Shown here: piece by piece, positions 55,655-64,000 of the stretch | Layout: each line of letters opens with the position of its first letter | Numbering within the stretch: the stretch's first letter is position 1 | Source: Parabacteroides sp. Marseille-P3160 | GTDB lineage: Bacteria > Bacteroidota > Bacteroidia > Bacteroidales > Tannerellaceae | Length of the DNA: 64,000 nucleotides | Direction of reading: 5' to 3' | NCBI RefSeq assembly: GCF_900162725.1 | Contig: NZ_LT799418.1 | Coordinates: 3,241,019 to 3,305,018, forward strand | Program-made: the position numbers and the translations under genes | The notes under the pieces: model-generated | What the model saw: the letters and a program-made list of their open reading frames with translations, nothing else | Database searches by the model: none | What the model was told of the DNA's origin: nothing

Positions 55655-56965
55655 ATGAAACTAAAATATATACTAACAATATGGGTCGTAGTCCACTCCT
55701 TAATGGGTTACTCATGCAACTTATCTTCAAAAGGAAAAATCTATTATATAAGTTCAAGCCAAGGAAATGACAAAAATGATGGACTAAGTGAAAAAAAAGC
55801 TCTTAGATCATTAGCTAAAGCGTCTGAGCTAAGACTAGAAGCTGGAGATAAAGTTTTACTTATGTCTGGAGATATCTGGGAAGCAGAAACATTTCTTCCT
55901 CAAGGAAATGGAACACCGGAGAAGCCAATAACTATTTCCTCATATGGAAAAGGAGAAAAACCTCATATTAAACCGGGAAAAGATCTTATTTATGGAATAA
56001 GAATCGTTAATAATGATGGCTATGAAATTCGTGGAATTGAGGTTTCTGATTGTTATGGTGGTATTGTTGTTTGGCTTGAGAATATTTATGATTGCAAATA
56101 TTTGGTAATAGATGATTGCTATTTACACAATATTACAGATAAAGATGAGCCTATACATGGAGGAGAAAAGAAACGTCCTGCAACTCCAGACCTTATTTAC
56201 GCTATGGGAATAAGCATTGCAGGATCGGACGCATTTGGGGGACGAACACTCTTATCAGACATAACAATTAGGAAATGTAAATTTGATAGGTGTGACGTTG
56301 GAATTGAGATTATAGGACGCGACCATGATGAAACAGGAGAATGGAAACGCCACTTACATGATAAAATCTCGGCTAAAGCATTTAGAAATGTACATATTTC
56401 GGATTGTGAAGTTTTACGATCATATAGAACAGGAGGAGTAATGCTCTATTGTATAACTGGTGGTATTGCTAAGAATATAGTCATTAGCGAAACCGGATAT
56501 GAAGGTGTTGGTATGTGGTGGGGAGTTGCAGCCTTCCAATGCGCCAGAGTAAGCAATTACATCGTTGAAGACTGTGTGTTTAAGAACACAATAAAAGGAA
56601 CCAGTCCGGACGGACAAGGATTCGATTTCGAAGCTGATGTTCATAATGTAACAGTCCGCAGGTGCAAATTCTTAGACAACGAAGGACCCGCTATACTTTA
56701 TTATGGTGACAGCTGGAAAGGAGCTAATACGGGCAATGTAGTGGACAGTTGCTATATCTTCGGAAACAATTGGAGCACAGATGGCGACTATGTAAATAAA
56801 GTTTTTGGTGTAGGAAAACCCGCAAACGAAGGTGTCATAAAAAACTGTGAAATTCATTTACTAACAAACGAGCAAACAATAGAATGTGCTCCAATCGTAT
56901 TTGACAAATCAAATAGAGTATATGATGCAAATGGAAAATTGATATTTGGAAAAGAAAATCAATAA
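55655..56965 (+). CDS. Beta-helix lipoprotein, paralog of the 46689 beta-helix domain
   Basis: The 436-residue protein has a lipoprotein signal with GYSC and consists of the beta-helix alone. KIYYISSSQGNDKNDGLSEK, YEIRGIEVSDCYGGIVVWLE, DITIRKCKFDRCDVGIEIIG, GRDHDETGEWKRH and SPDGQGFDFEADVHNVTVRR line up with the 880-residue protein at high identity. It lacks the discoidin and C-terminal domains. The conserved acidic residues in RDHDETGEW and GFDFEAD suggest that catalysis is kept. It may be the enzyme that acts on smaller fragments closer to the membrane. Its GH or PL family is not known to me. Confidence 0.78.
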   Translation: MKLKYILTIWVVVHSLMGYSCNLSSKGKIYYISSSQGNDKNDGLSEKKALRSLAKASELRLEAGDKVLLMSGDIWEAETFLPQGNGTPEKPITISSYGKGEKPHIKPGKDLIYGIRIVNNDGYEIRGIEVSDCYGGIVVWLENIYDCKYLVIDDCYLHNITDKDEPIHGGEKKRPATPDLIYAMGISIAGSDAFGGRTLLSDITIRKCKFDRCDVGIEIIGRDHDETGEWKRHLHDKISAKAFRNVHISDCEVLRSYRTGGVMLYCITGGIAKNIVISETGYEGVGMWWGVAAFQCARVSNYIVEDCVFKNTIKGTSPDGQGFDFEADVHNVTVRRCKFLDNEGPAILYYGDSWKGANTGNVVDSCYIFGNNWSTDGDYVNKVFGVGKPANEGVIKNCEIHLLTNEQTIECAPIVFDKSNRVYDANGKLIFGKENQ

Positions 56966-56988
56966 TTATTAATTAATAACAAAGAACT

Positions 56989-59298
56989 ATGAATAAGAAA
57001 ATAAGCTTTATTTTAGTACTCCTATTCTCTACTCTAATACTGAGTAGTTGCAAATCGGATATAAAATATCAGAAGAACAAAGAAGACAAAGAGATGAGTC
57101 ACTTCATTGACGATTTAATGAATAAAATGACTATTGAAGAAAAAATAGGTCAGCTAAATATGCCTAATATAGAAGGTGCCGTATTGACTGGACCTGCGAA
57201 AGATACCCATACAGGCGAACGAATAAGAAACAATCAAGTTGGAGCATTCCTGAATATTCAGGATGCCAAAAAGATTAGAGAAGTGCAACAGTTAGCATTA
57301 GATAATAGTCCAAACAAAATCCCTCTAATCTTTGGAATGGATGTTATTCATGGCTACAAAACTATTTTCCCTATTCCGCTAGCTCTAGCTGCCACTTGGG
57401 ATATGAATTGCATCGAAGAGATGGCTCGTATATCTGCGGTGGAAGCGAGTGCAATGGGTATTTGTTGGACATTTAGTCCGATGATAGATATCAGTCGCGA
57501 TGCTCGTTGGGGACGCGTTGCCGAAGGTGCAGGCGAAGATCCGTACTTAGGAAGTGAAGTAGCAAAAGCCTATGTGCGAGGATATCAAGGAGACTTAACT
57601 CAAAATACTAATATATTGGCATGTATGAAACACTTTGCTTTGTACGGTGCTCCTGATGGAGGTAAAGATTACAACACAGTAGATATGAGCCATCAACGAA
57701 TGTTTAATACCTATTTACCTCCGTTCCAAGCAGCGGTAGAAGAAGGTGTTGGTAGTACTATGAGTGCTTTCAGTTTGGTCGACGGTATTCCAGCGGCAGC
57801 GAACAAATGGTTACTCACTGATTTACTGAGAGGACAATGGGGGTTTGATGGATTCGTAGTAGCAGACTGGGATGCGGTTAATGAATTGACCGTCCATGGT
57901 ATTGGCAACATACAAGAAGTTTCAGCGCGATCTCTACAAGCAGGCCTTGATATGGATATGGCTAGCGAAGGTCTTGTTAGCACATTAAAAAAATCGCTTG
58001 AAGAAGGTCGAATCACTGAATCTGATATTAATAAGGCATGCCGTAGAATACTGGTTGCAAAATATAAACTCGGTTTATTTCAAGACCCTTTTAAATACTG
58101 TAATGAAACGCGTGCTGCTGAAGTTTTATTAGCTCCGGAGTATAAAGAATCTGCAAGAAAAATTGCAACAGAAAGCTTTGTGCTTTTGAAAAATAAGAAT
58201 AACATTCTACCTTTATCGAAAGGGAAAAAGATTGCTGTAATCGGTCCTTTAGCTGACAATAAACCCAATATGCTTGGCACATGGACAGTTAGTGCCGACT
58301 TAGATTCTCCAATTTCTGTTATAGAGGGATTAAAAAACGCTGTTGCTGATAAAGCTACCATTCGCTATGCAAAAGGGAGCAACTTGACTTACGACGAGAG
58401 TTTGGAAAAGCGTGCAGGCCATGCAGGAAAAGTTTTTATTCGTGATGGAAGAACTGATGCACAACTTACTGCCGAGGCCATGAGTATTGCTTCTAATTCA
58501 GATGTTATTTTAGCTGTTATGGGAGAAGGTGCCGAAATGTCGGGAGAATCCGCATCACGTACTGATTTAAATATTCCTGATGCACAAAAAGATTTATTGA
58601 AAAAATTAGTCGCCTCGGGAAAGCCTGTTGTTTTGATCTTGTTTTCCGGTCGCCCGATGACTATTACATGGGAAGATGAGAATCTAGATGCCATCCTAAA
58701 TGTTTGGTTTCCGGGAATCGAGGCCGGTAATGCAATTGCCGATGTTTTGTTTGGAGACATAAATCCAAGTGGGAAAACAACAATGACATATCCTCGTAGT
58801 GTTGGGCAGATACCTATCTATTACAGCTATATGCCAACAGGTCGTCCTGCTGTAAAGGAAGATCCGATGGGCAAATACAGAACAGGATATATTGATGAAA
58901 CTTACGAACCTCTTTATCCTTTTGGTTATGGATTGAGTTATACAACATTTACTTATAGCGATATTAAATTGGATAAGGAAACTATGATAGCAGGAGAAAC
59001 TATCGAGGCTAGTATTGACGTTACTAATACTGGAAAGTACGAAGGAAAAGAAGTTGTTCAACTCTATATCAGAGATCTTGTAGGAAGTGTAAGTCGCCCT
59101 ATAAAAGAATTGAAGGCCTTTAAAAAAATCAACATAAAGCCAGGAGAGACGAAAACTATAAAATTCAATATCAATGGAGAAATGTTGAAGTTTTATAACT
59201 ATGATCTGAATTTCGTAAACGAGCCGGGTGATTTTGAAGTAATGATTGGAACCAACAGTCGTGATGTGAAAACCGCCCTGTTTTCACTAAAATTATAA
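56989..59298 (+). CDS. GH3 beta-glucosidase-type lipoprotein (BglX-like)
   Basis: The 769-residue protein has lipobox LSSC (Cys near residue 21). Domains are the GH3 TIM barrel (about residues 35-360; GQLNMPN, GMDVIHGYKTIFPIPLALAA, FSPMIDISRDARWGRVAEG, MKHFALYG), the C-terminal alpha/beta domain (about 395-620; EGAEMSGESASRTDLNIP with the acid/base Glu) and a fibronectin-like domain (about 670-769). The nucleophile Asp is in GFVVADWDAV (about 293). It cleaves beta-glucosidic or beta-xylosidic ends. It follows the beta-helix gene by 23 bp. Confidence 0.94.
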   Translation: MNKKISFILVLLFSTLILSSCKSDIKYQKNKEDKEMSHFIDDLMNKMTIEEKIGQLNMPNIEGAVLTGPAKDTHTGERIRNNQVGAFLNIQDAKKIREVQQLALDNSPNKIPLIFGMDVIHGYKTIFPIPLALAATWDMNCIEEMARISAVEASAMGICWTFSPMIDISRDARWGRVAEGAGEDPYLGSEVAKAYVRGYQGDLTQNTNILACMKHFALYGAPDGGKDYNTVDMSHQRMFNTYLPPFQAAVEEGVGSTMSAFSLVDGIPAAANKWLLTDLLRGQWGFDGFVVADWDAVNELTVHGIGNIQEVSARSLQAGLDMDMASEGLVSTLKKSLEEGRITESDINKACRRILVAKYKLGLFQDPFKYCNETRAAEVLLAPEYKESARKIATESFVLLKNKNNILPLSKGKKIAVIGPLADNKPNMLGTWTVSADLDSPISVIEGLKNAVADKATIRYAKGSNLTYDESLEKRAGHAGKVFIRDGRTDAQLTAEAMSIASNSDVILAVMGEGAEMSGESASRTDLNIPDAQKDLLKKLVASGKPVVLILFSGRPMTITWEDENLDAILNVWFPGIEAGNAIADVLFGDINPSGKTTMTYPRSVGQIPIYYSYMPTGRPAVKEDPMGKYRTGYIDETYEPLYPFGYGLSYTTFTYSDIKLDKETMIAGETIEASIDVTNTGKYEGKEVVQLYIRDLVGSVSRPIKELKAFKKINIKPGETKTIKFNINGEMLKFYNYDLNFVNEPGDFEVMIGTNSRDVKTALFSLKL

Positions 59299-59303
59299 AG
59301 CGG

Positions 59304-59338
59304 TTTGTCTCAGAAGTAATCTATATTTCTGAGACAAA
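59304..59338 (+). other. Hairpin between the GH3 and GH78 genes
   Basis: TTTGTCTCAGAA (59304-59315) pairs perfectly with TTCTGAGACAAA (59327-59338) around an 11-nt loop. Few T's follow, so it is more likely a partial terminator or an mRNA stabilising element than a full stop. It lies 6 nt after the GH3 stop. Confidence 0.6.
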
Positions 59339-59358
59339 TTACTAAATATTGGCAAATC

Positions 59359-61986
59359 ATGAAAAAAATAGTTTTCATTATAATTTTGCTACAGTATAAT
59401 ATATCGTTGCTTGCTCAACTAAGCAATTTGAAGTGTGAATATCTAGTTGCTCCTATCGGAATAGATACTAAGAAGCCTCGCCTTATGTGGACAGATGAGG
59501 GCTGTGGAAAAGAATCGGGTATAAAATATAGAATAAGAGTATCAACAGACTCACTTTCTTTGACTAAGAACACTAATATACTTTGGGAAAGCGAATCAAA
59601 TGATGCCAATCCTTTGTTGGTAAAATATAATGGAGAAGCTCTAAAGTCTTTTACCCGATATTGGTGGAACGTAACATCTATTGATAATAATGGGGAAAAA
59701 AACTTATCTTCAGTCTCATCTTTTGAAACAGCAATGTTAGATAGCAATGACTGGATAGGGAGTTGGATTACTGACAACAAAGACATTGAGTATCCTATAG
59801 CTTCTCAGTTCCGCAAGCAGATTAAAGTAACGAAACAGATTATTACAGCACGTGCATACATTTCGGCAGGAGGTTTCTTCGAATTTTTTATTAATGGGGA
59901 AAAAATTGGCAATCATATGCTCGACCCTATGTTCACCAATTATGAAAAACGATGCTTATATGTAACATTCGATATTACGAAGCAAATAAAGCAAGGAGAT
60001 AATATATTGGGGATAATATTAGGAAATGGATGGTATAATCATCAACCAACAACTGAATGGAACTTTAAGAATGCTCCATGGAGGGCGCGTCCACGATTTT
60101 TAGCCAACATTCATATCTCTTACTCGGATGGAACGAAAGATATTATATTCACAGACAAGTCCTGGAAATTTAGCGATAGTCCAATTGTGTCAAACAACAT
60201 ATACACAGCAGAGCAATACGATGCTAATAAAGAAAGTAAAGACTGGAATTCAATTACTTTTGATGATACCAATTGGACACCTTCGATAGAGACTGTCGCT
60301 CCATCAGATAAACTTATGTCACAACAATTACACCCGATACAAGTTACAGATATTTTACGTCCCACTCTATTGACAAATATGGGAGACACATGCTACAGAT
60401 TTAAGTTCAATCGCAATATTGCAGGTATCATTGACCTAAAGGTAAAAGGAAGTAAAGGAACCGTACTTAAAATAAAACACTCAGAATTATTGTATGATGA
60501 TGGCAGCTTGAATTTATCTAATCTTGATTATTTTTATACTGCAGATGATAATCACCCTTTCCAAACGGACATTGTTACTTTGAGTGGTAATGAAGATCAC
60601 TTTTCGCCCAAATTCAATTATAAAGGATTTCAATATGTAGAAGTATTATCATCTAAACCAATAAAAATATCTGAAGATAATATTTCGGCATTACAAATGC
60701 ATAGCAATGTACCTTCGGCAGGGAATATCAATTCATCTAACGCTATAATAAACAAGATTCATCAGGCATGTCGTCATTCCTATTTATCTAATCTGCATGG
60801 TTATCCTACAGATTGTCCCCAGCGGGAAAAGAATGGATGGACTGGCGATGCACATATTGCAATACAGTTAGCTCTCTATAATTTTGATGTCATCACCATT
60901 TATGAAAAATGGATGCAAGATTTCAAAGATATACAACGACATGATGGAGTGCTTCCGGCAATTATACCTGCTATGCAATGCTGTGCCGATTGGGAGTTTG
61001 GTAACGGCATAGACTGGACAAGTGCAATCGCAATTATTCCTTGGGAGATATATCAATTTTATGGCGATACACATATCTTAGATATAATGTATGAAAATAT
61101 AAAACTTTATGTTGATTATATAGATAAGCAAAGTCCGAACGGACTGACTACATGGGGATTGGGTGACTGGCTAGCTATAAAAACACAGTCTGACACTGAG
61201 TTTACATCTTCCCTTTATTACTATACAGATGCTTTGATTTTATCTAAAATGGCTTCTGTTTTGGAGAAAGAAATAGATCACATTCTATATTCTCAATTAG
61301 CCGATAAAATAAGGATAGCAATAAATAATAAATTCTTCAATGCAGAGAAAGGTATTTATTGCAATGGTTCACAAACGGAACTTGCTTCTGCGCTCTATTG
61401 GGATATTGTACCCAATATTTATAAAAAGCGAGTAGCAGAGAATCTCCTTGCAAAAGTAAAAGAGACTGACTACCATATCGACACGGGTCTTTTAGGTTCT
61501 AAAGTCATACTTGGTGCTTTGACTAATAATGGCTTTGCTCAAACTGCTTATGAAATGGCTTCGAAAACGACTTATCCTTCTTGGGGGTATTGGATGGTTA
61601 ATGGTTCAACAACTATTTACGAAGGGTGGGATGTTTCTGAACCTGATACGAAATATTCACTAAACCATATAATGCTTGGCGAAATTGGAGCTTGGTTTTA
61701 TAAAGGTTTAGGAGGAATATATGCTGATGAAGAGAATCCGGGATTTAAACATTTCTTTTTACGACCAAATTTCGTTGAAGGTATAGACTCATTTGATGCT
61801 GAACATACCTCTCCTTATGGGAAAATAGAATCTAAATGGACAAAAAAGCAGAATTATATAGAGTATCAGATAACCGTACCCCCGAATTCAACAGCTACAT
61901 TATTGTTTCCTGAAAATATTAAAGAGAATTTCAAGGAAACTTTGTTAGTCTGTGGCACACACTATTTCAAGTTATCACTCAAATAA
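59359..61986 (+). CDS. GH78 alpha-L-rhamnosidase
   Basis: The 875-residue secreted enzyme has a signal peptide (IVFIIILLQYNISLLAQ). The usual GH78 order is: N-terminal fibronectin-like domain (NLKCEYLVAPIGIDTKKPRL in two parts), Bac_rhamnosid_N (ASQFRKQIKV ... FTNYEKRCLYVTFDITKQI), concanavalin-like domain (about residues 340-445), the (alpha/alpha)6 barrel with GYPTDCPQREKNGWTGDAH (about 480-498) that holds the catalytic acid, and the C-terminal beta domain (GFKHFFLRPNFVEGI, HTSPYGKIESKW). It releases terminal alpha-L-rhamnose. It differs in motif from the other GH78 (DCPQRE against DCPYYE), so the two may cut different linkages. It is the last gene of the PUL. Confidence 0.95.
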   Translation: MKKIVFIIILLQYNISLLAQLSNLKCEYLVAPIGIDTKKPRLMWTDEGCGKESGIKYRIRVSTDSLSLTKNTNILWESESNDANPLLVKYNGEALKSFTRYWWNVTSIDNNGEKNLSSVSSFETAMLDSNDWIGSWITDNKDIEYPIASQFRKQIKVTKQIITARAYISAGGFFEFFINGEKIGNHMLDPMFTNYEKRCLYVTFDITKQIKQGDNILGIILGNGWYNHQPTTEWNFKNAPWRARPRFLANIHISYSDGTKDIIFTDKSWKFSDSPIVSNNIYTAEQYDANKESKDWNSITFDDTNWTPSIETVAPSDKLMSQQLHPIQVTDILRPTLLTNMGDTCYRFKFNRNIAGIIDLKVKGSKGTVLKIKHSELLYDDGSLNLSNLDYFYTADDNHPFQTDIVTLSGNEDHFSPKFNYKGFQYVEVLSSKPIKISEDNISALQMHSNVPSAGNINSSNAIINKIHQACRHSYLSNLHGYPTDCPQREKNGWTGDAHIAIQLALYNFDVITIYEKWMQDFKDIQRHDGVLPAIIPAMQCCADWEFGNGIDWTSAIAIIPWEIYQFYGDTHILDIMYENIKLYVDYIDKQSPNGLTTWGLGDWLAIKTQSDTEFTSSLYYYTDALILSKMASVLEKEIDHILYSQLADKIRIAINNKFFNAEKGIYCNGSQTELASALYWDIVPNIYKKRVAENLLAKVKETDYHIDTGLLGSKVILGALTNNGFAQTAYEMASKTTYPSWGYWMVNGSTTIYEGWDVSEPDTKYSLNHIMLGEIGAWFYKGLGGIYADEENPGFKHFFLRPNFVEGIDSFDAEHTSPYGKIESKWTKKQNYIEYQITVPPNSTATLLFPENIKENFKETLLVCGTHYFKLSLK

Positions 61987-62184
61987 CAAATAATTTTGGC
62001 AAAACATAAAAAAGGTTAGAGCAAGCTCCTATCTTTCGGCCTACTTTAACCATCTAACTAAATTAGCATAAAATTTAGGAGAGGATAGAGTTTGCTCAAT
62101 GATGATAATTATTGAAAAATCTACAATGGATTTTATCTTATTGAAAAACCAAATAGAAGATTTAACCATTCAAATTTGAGAAAG
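61987..62184. other. Intergenic end of the PUL with imperfect hairpin
   Basis: GAGCAAGCTCCTATC (62019-62033) pairs imperfectly with GATAGAGTTTGCTC (62084-62097), with the perfect ends GAGCAA/TTGCTC. It may end the PUL transcript. A short 26-codon frame (62100-62180) ending just before the relaxase ATG (LKNQIEDLTIQI at its end) could be the tail of a lost mobilization gene, but the evidence is weak. Confidence 0.35.
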
Positions 62185-62625
62185 ATGCTTGCTAAAATAA
62201 GTTTCGGAAAGTTGGTTTTCGGCATGTTAACCTATAACAATATCAAAGTAACGGATAAACAATCCGACGTTTTGTATAGTCAAAAAATATTTGATTCTCC
62301 TGATAGTGAATTCTCTATCTATGATTGTATGGATTCGTTTTATCCTTATTTGACGGTAAATAGCAGAACCGAAAAGGCGTTTTTTCATGTTTCACTCAAT
62401 CCTGATCCAAAAAATAAATTATCTGATGAACAGTTATCAAAGATAGCCCGACGTTATATGGAAAAGCTCGAATACGGAAATCAACCTTATATCATTTTTA
62501 AGCATACGGATATAAACCGGACATATGCACATATCGTGTCGTTACAGATTGGCCCGGGAAAAGGATGGGAAGAGAAGCAAAGACAGAGGAAAGCAAAAAG
62601 GAGAAAACGGAGAAGACAACTATGA
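62185..62625 (+). pseudogene. Truncated mobilization relaxase (MobB/Relaxase family)
   Basis: The 146 residues match the N-terminal part of Bacteroidota mobilization relaxases: MLAKISFGKLVFGMLTYNN, FHVSLNPDPKNKLSDEQL and YMEKLEYGNQPYIIFKHTD (about residues 90-108). The third motif, normally H-x-H followed by IVS, reads TYAHIVS here, so one metal-binding His is lost. After the motif the frame runs into a Lys/Arg-rich tail (KQRQRKAKRRKRRR) and stops; full relaxases have over 300 residues. ATG 62185 is chosen; a TTG at 62176 is in frame. It is a relic of a mobilizable element next to the PUL. Confidence 0.75.
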
Positions 62626-62703
62626 AATTTACTAATTTATAGGGATTGTTTTTCTTTATTTTAGTTGCTACTTTTACATCGTATCAATTTAAATAAAAAT
62701 CAC

Positions 62704-63477
62704 ATGGAAAAGGTCAAAGCCGAAAAAAGTTGGGTTTCAAAAACGATGCTAAAGAGAATGCTCGTTGTGTGGCTTGCTCTGATTCTGATAAGCATCCTAT
62801 TTTACAAAATCACTGTCGTAGTAATCATTAGCGGCATACTATCTACTTTGATGCTACTCATGATTCTCTTTTTTTCTTATGCATACTATAAACTGTCTCC
62901 TGGGGGAGGTGATCTACAAAGCCAGGTATCTGCACTGGCAACAAATAAGATAGACGTAAAATCTACAGGCCGGTTATTAGATATTGGTTGCGGAAGCGAA
63001 ATATTAGCTGTTGAATTAGCGGTAAAATGTCCGGCATTGAAAATTCAGGGTATTGATTATTGGGGAAGTATGTGGGGTTATTCAAAAGAAAAATGTGAGA
63101 AACTTGCGAAAGACTATAACGTATCGGATCGTATTAACTTTGAGAGGGCCAGTGCTTCATCTTTGCCTTTTAAAAATGAATCTTTTGAAATAGTCATCAG
63201 TAATATGGTTTTTCATGAGGTTGCCGATGCAAAAGATAAACGGGAAGTAATAAAAGAAGCTCTCAGGGTATTAAAGAAAGGTGGACAGTTTGTATTTCAG
63301 GATCTTCTTTTATCTGAAAAGCTATATGGTAAACCTAATGATTTAGTCCGATATGTAAAAGATTTAAGTGTAGAGTCCGTCTCTTTAGAAAAAGCCAAAG
63401 AACAAATCTCAATCCCTTATCTGCTTAATACTCCTATGTTTTTTAGGAACGCAGCCATACTCTCAGGAATAAAATAA
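62704..63477 (+). CDS. Membrane-anchored SAM-dependent methyltransferase (class I)
   Basis: The 257-residue protein has two membrane helices at the N-terminus (LVVWLALILISILFYKITVV and VIISGILSTLMLLMILFFS, each about residues 20-60). A class I methyltransferase domain follows: the SAM-binding RLLDIGCGSEILAVEL (about 98-113), FERASASSLPFKNESFEIV and the acidic strand-4 region EIVISNMVFHEV. The loop GCGSE replaces the common GxGxG. The start at ATG 62704 is preferred over an upstream frame start at 62665. Substrate unknown; lipids or quinones are possible given the membrane anchor. Confidence 0.85.
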   Translation: MEKVKAEKSWVSKTMLKRMLVVWLALILISILFYKITVVVIISGILSTLMLLMILFFSYAYYKLSPGGGDLQSQVSALATNKIDVKSTGRLLDIGCGSEILAVELAVKCPALKIQGIDYWGSMWGYSKEKCEKLAKDYNVSDRINFERASASSLPFKNESFEIVISNMVFHEVADAKDKREVIKEALRVLKKGGQFVFQDLLLSEKLYGKPNDLVRYVKDLSVESVSLEKAKEQISIPYLLNTPMFFRNAAILSGIK

Positions 63478-63485
63478 TTGATATG

Positions 63486-63737
63486 TTATTCTATTTCCTG
63501 ACATTTAGGACAATAGTAAATCGATCCTCCCAGATATGCCTCCTTTCTGACTATGCTACCGTAACGTGGACAGGGATTTTTCCATGTTTTGGCGGACAGG
63601 ATGGTTTGATAGCCTCCATTATTCCCGAAGAGATCAGTTTGGGTATCTCGTCCTCCCTCGTCGTCTATAATTATAATATTGTTTTTCAGAGAGTTAAATA
63701 AATATTCTTTTCTTTTATCCGATAGGGTCTTACATAA
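63486..63737 (-). pseudogene. 5'-truncated Fpg/Nei-type DNA glycosylase
   Basis: The minus strand is open for about 84 codons with no start: TLSDKRKEYLFNSLKNN, GGRDTQTDLFGNNGGYQTIL, KNPCPRYGSIVRKEAYLGGS and IYYCPKCQEIE, then stop at 63486-63488. This is the C-terminal helix and zinc finger of formamidopyrimidine/endonuclease VIII glycosylases, where four Cys bind zinc. The second Cys of the usual CPRCG is Tyr here (CPRYG), so the finger is damaged. The catalytic N-terminal PE motif is missing. A stop blocks the frame upstream. It repairs oxidised bases when intact; this copy is dead. Confidence 0.8.
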
Positions 63738-63794
63738 TTATTTAAAATTAGAATATGGTGTCTATATAAAAGCAATAGGACATAAATCAATGAT

Positions 63795-64000
63795 TTACTT
63801 TTCTAATAACGTCTCTGTCTTAGAAAGAAATTTTTCTAAAGCTTCTTCCATATCGATATTCATCCGGTCGGCTAAAACAACCAACCACCAAATGCATTCA
63901 CCTAATTTATGTTCCAATTCGGCATTTGTGTTTTCTTTAGGCCAACGTCCCTGTTTCGACATCGTGTGCCGTCCGACCAATCCTGCATCGGTTAAAAAAG
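63795..64000 (-). CDS. MazG-like pyrophosphohydrolase, partial (5' end outside the window)
   Basis: The 68 visible residues run from the right edge (LTDAGLVGRHTMSKQGRWPKE) to the stop at 63795. The helix ELEHKLGECIWWLVVLADRMNI and LEKFLSKTETLL match MazG-type nucleotide pyrophosphohydrolases, whose E-x-x-E/D helix would bind Mg2+ (Glu-Gly-Glu-Cys region). The start lies beyond 64000. Family members hydrolyse NTPs, but the exact substrate is unknown. Confidence 0.65.
   Translation of the reverse strand, partial: FLTDAGLVGRHTMSKQGRWPKENTNAELEHKLGECIWWLVVLADRMNIDMEEALEKFLSKTETLLEK

Noticed and set aside
62100-62184. 26-codon frame directly before the relaxase fragment
   Set aside because: Too short and without recognised homology to call as a gene; mentioned only as a possible tail of a lost mobilization gene.
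63483-63701. Plus-strand frame of 72 codons
   Set aside because: It lies antisense to the clear C-terminal end of a Fpg/Nei glycosylase and shows no protein character.

Overview
The window looks like a chromosomal segment of an anaerobic Bacteroidota, most likely order Bacteroidales (Parabacteroides/Tannerellaceae-like). This is an inference from several features: promoters of the Bacteroidota type (TAnnTTTG at -7, TTTG/TTG near -33), SusC/SusD pairs, an ATP synthase operon in the order atpD-atpC-x-atpB-E-F-H-A-G, a BlaI/BlaR1 pair and many secreted glycosidases. No species call can be made without a database search.

Left part (1-21 kb). The left edge carries a minus-strand promoter and leader that resembles an rRNA operon leader. 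A sugar isomerase/epimerase and a DUF1848 protein follow. Next is a small scar made of a flavodoxin 3' remnant and a SusD fragment. An intact minus-strand operon (lpd - lipoate ligase - E2 - fused E1 - flavodoxin) encodes a 2-oxoacid dehydrogenase complex. Then come a patatin/POTRA/barrel protein, tRNA-Cys, a GH92 mannosidase, YaaA, a GH2 enzyme, two small lipoproteins (one frameshifted in an A tract) and the BlaR1-BlaI pair with palindromic operators.

Middle (21.4-38.3 kb). The complete F1Fo ATP synthase operon is followed by regulators and single enzymes: an AraC regulator facing an aldo/keto reductase, a six-hairpin glycosidase, YciI-like, AraC, esterase and HxlR genes, an S41-type peptidase with a membrane partner, and an IS4-family transposase remnant.

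Right part (38.5-62 kb). This is one large AT-rich polysaccharide utilization locus (PUL). It encodes an ECF sigma factor, a FecR anti-sigma factor, SusC with an N-terminal STN signalling domain, SusD, a lipoprotein with two discoidin domains, a discoidin plus beta-helix protein, a serine hydrolase, GH78, GH2, a second beta-helix lipoprotein, GH3 and a second GH78. Together they suggest sensing, surface binding, import and debranching of a rhamnose-containing glycan. The two paralogous beta-helix proteins are the best candidates for undescribed backbone-cleaving enzymes.

Right edge (62-64 kb). It holds a truncated mobilization relaxase, a membrane-anchored methyltransferase, a 5'-truncated Fpg/Nei DNA glycosylase and the end of a MazG-like gene. 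The PUL is therefore bracketed by an IS4 remnant and a relaxase remnant, which suggests acquisition on a mobile element.
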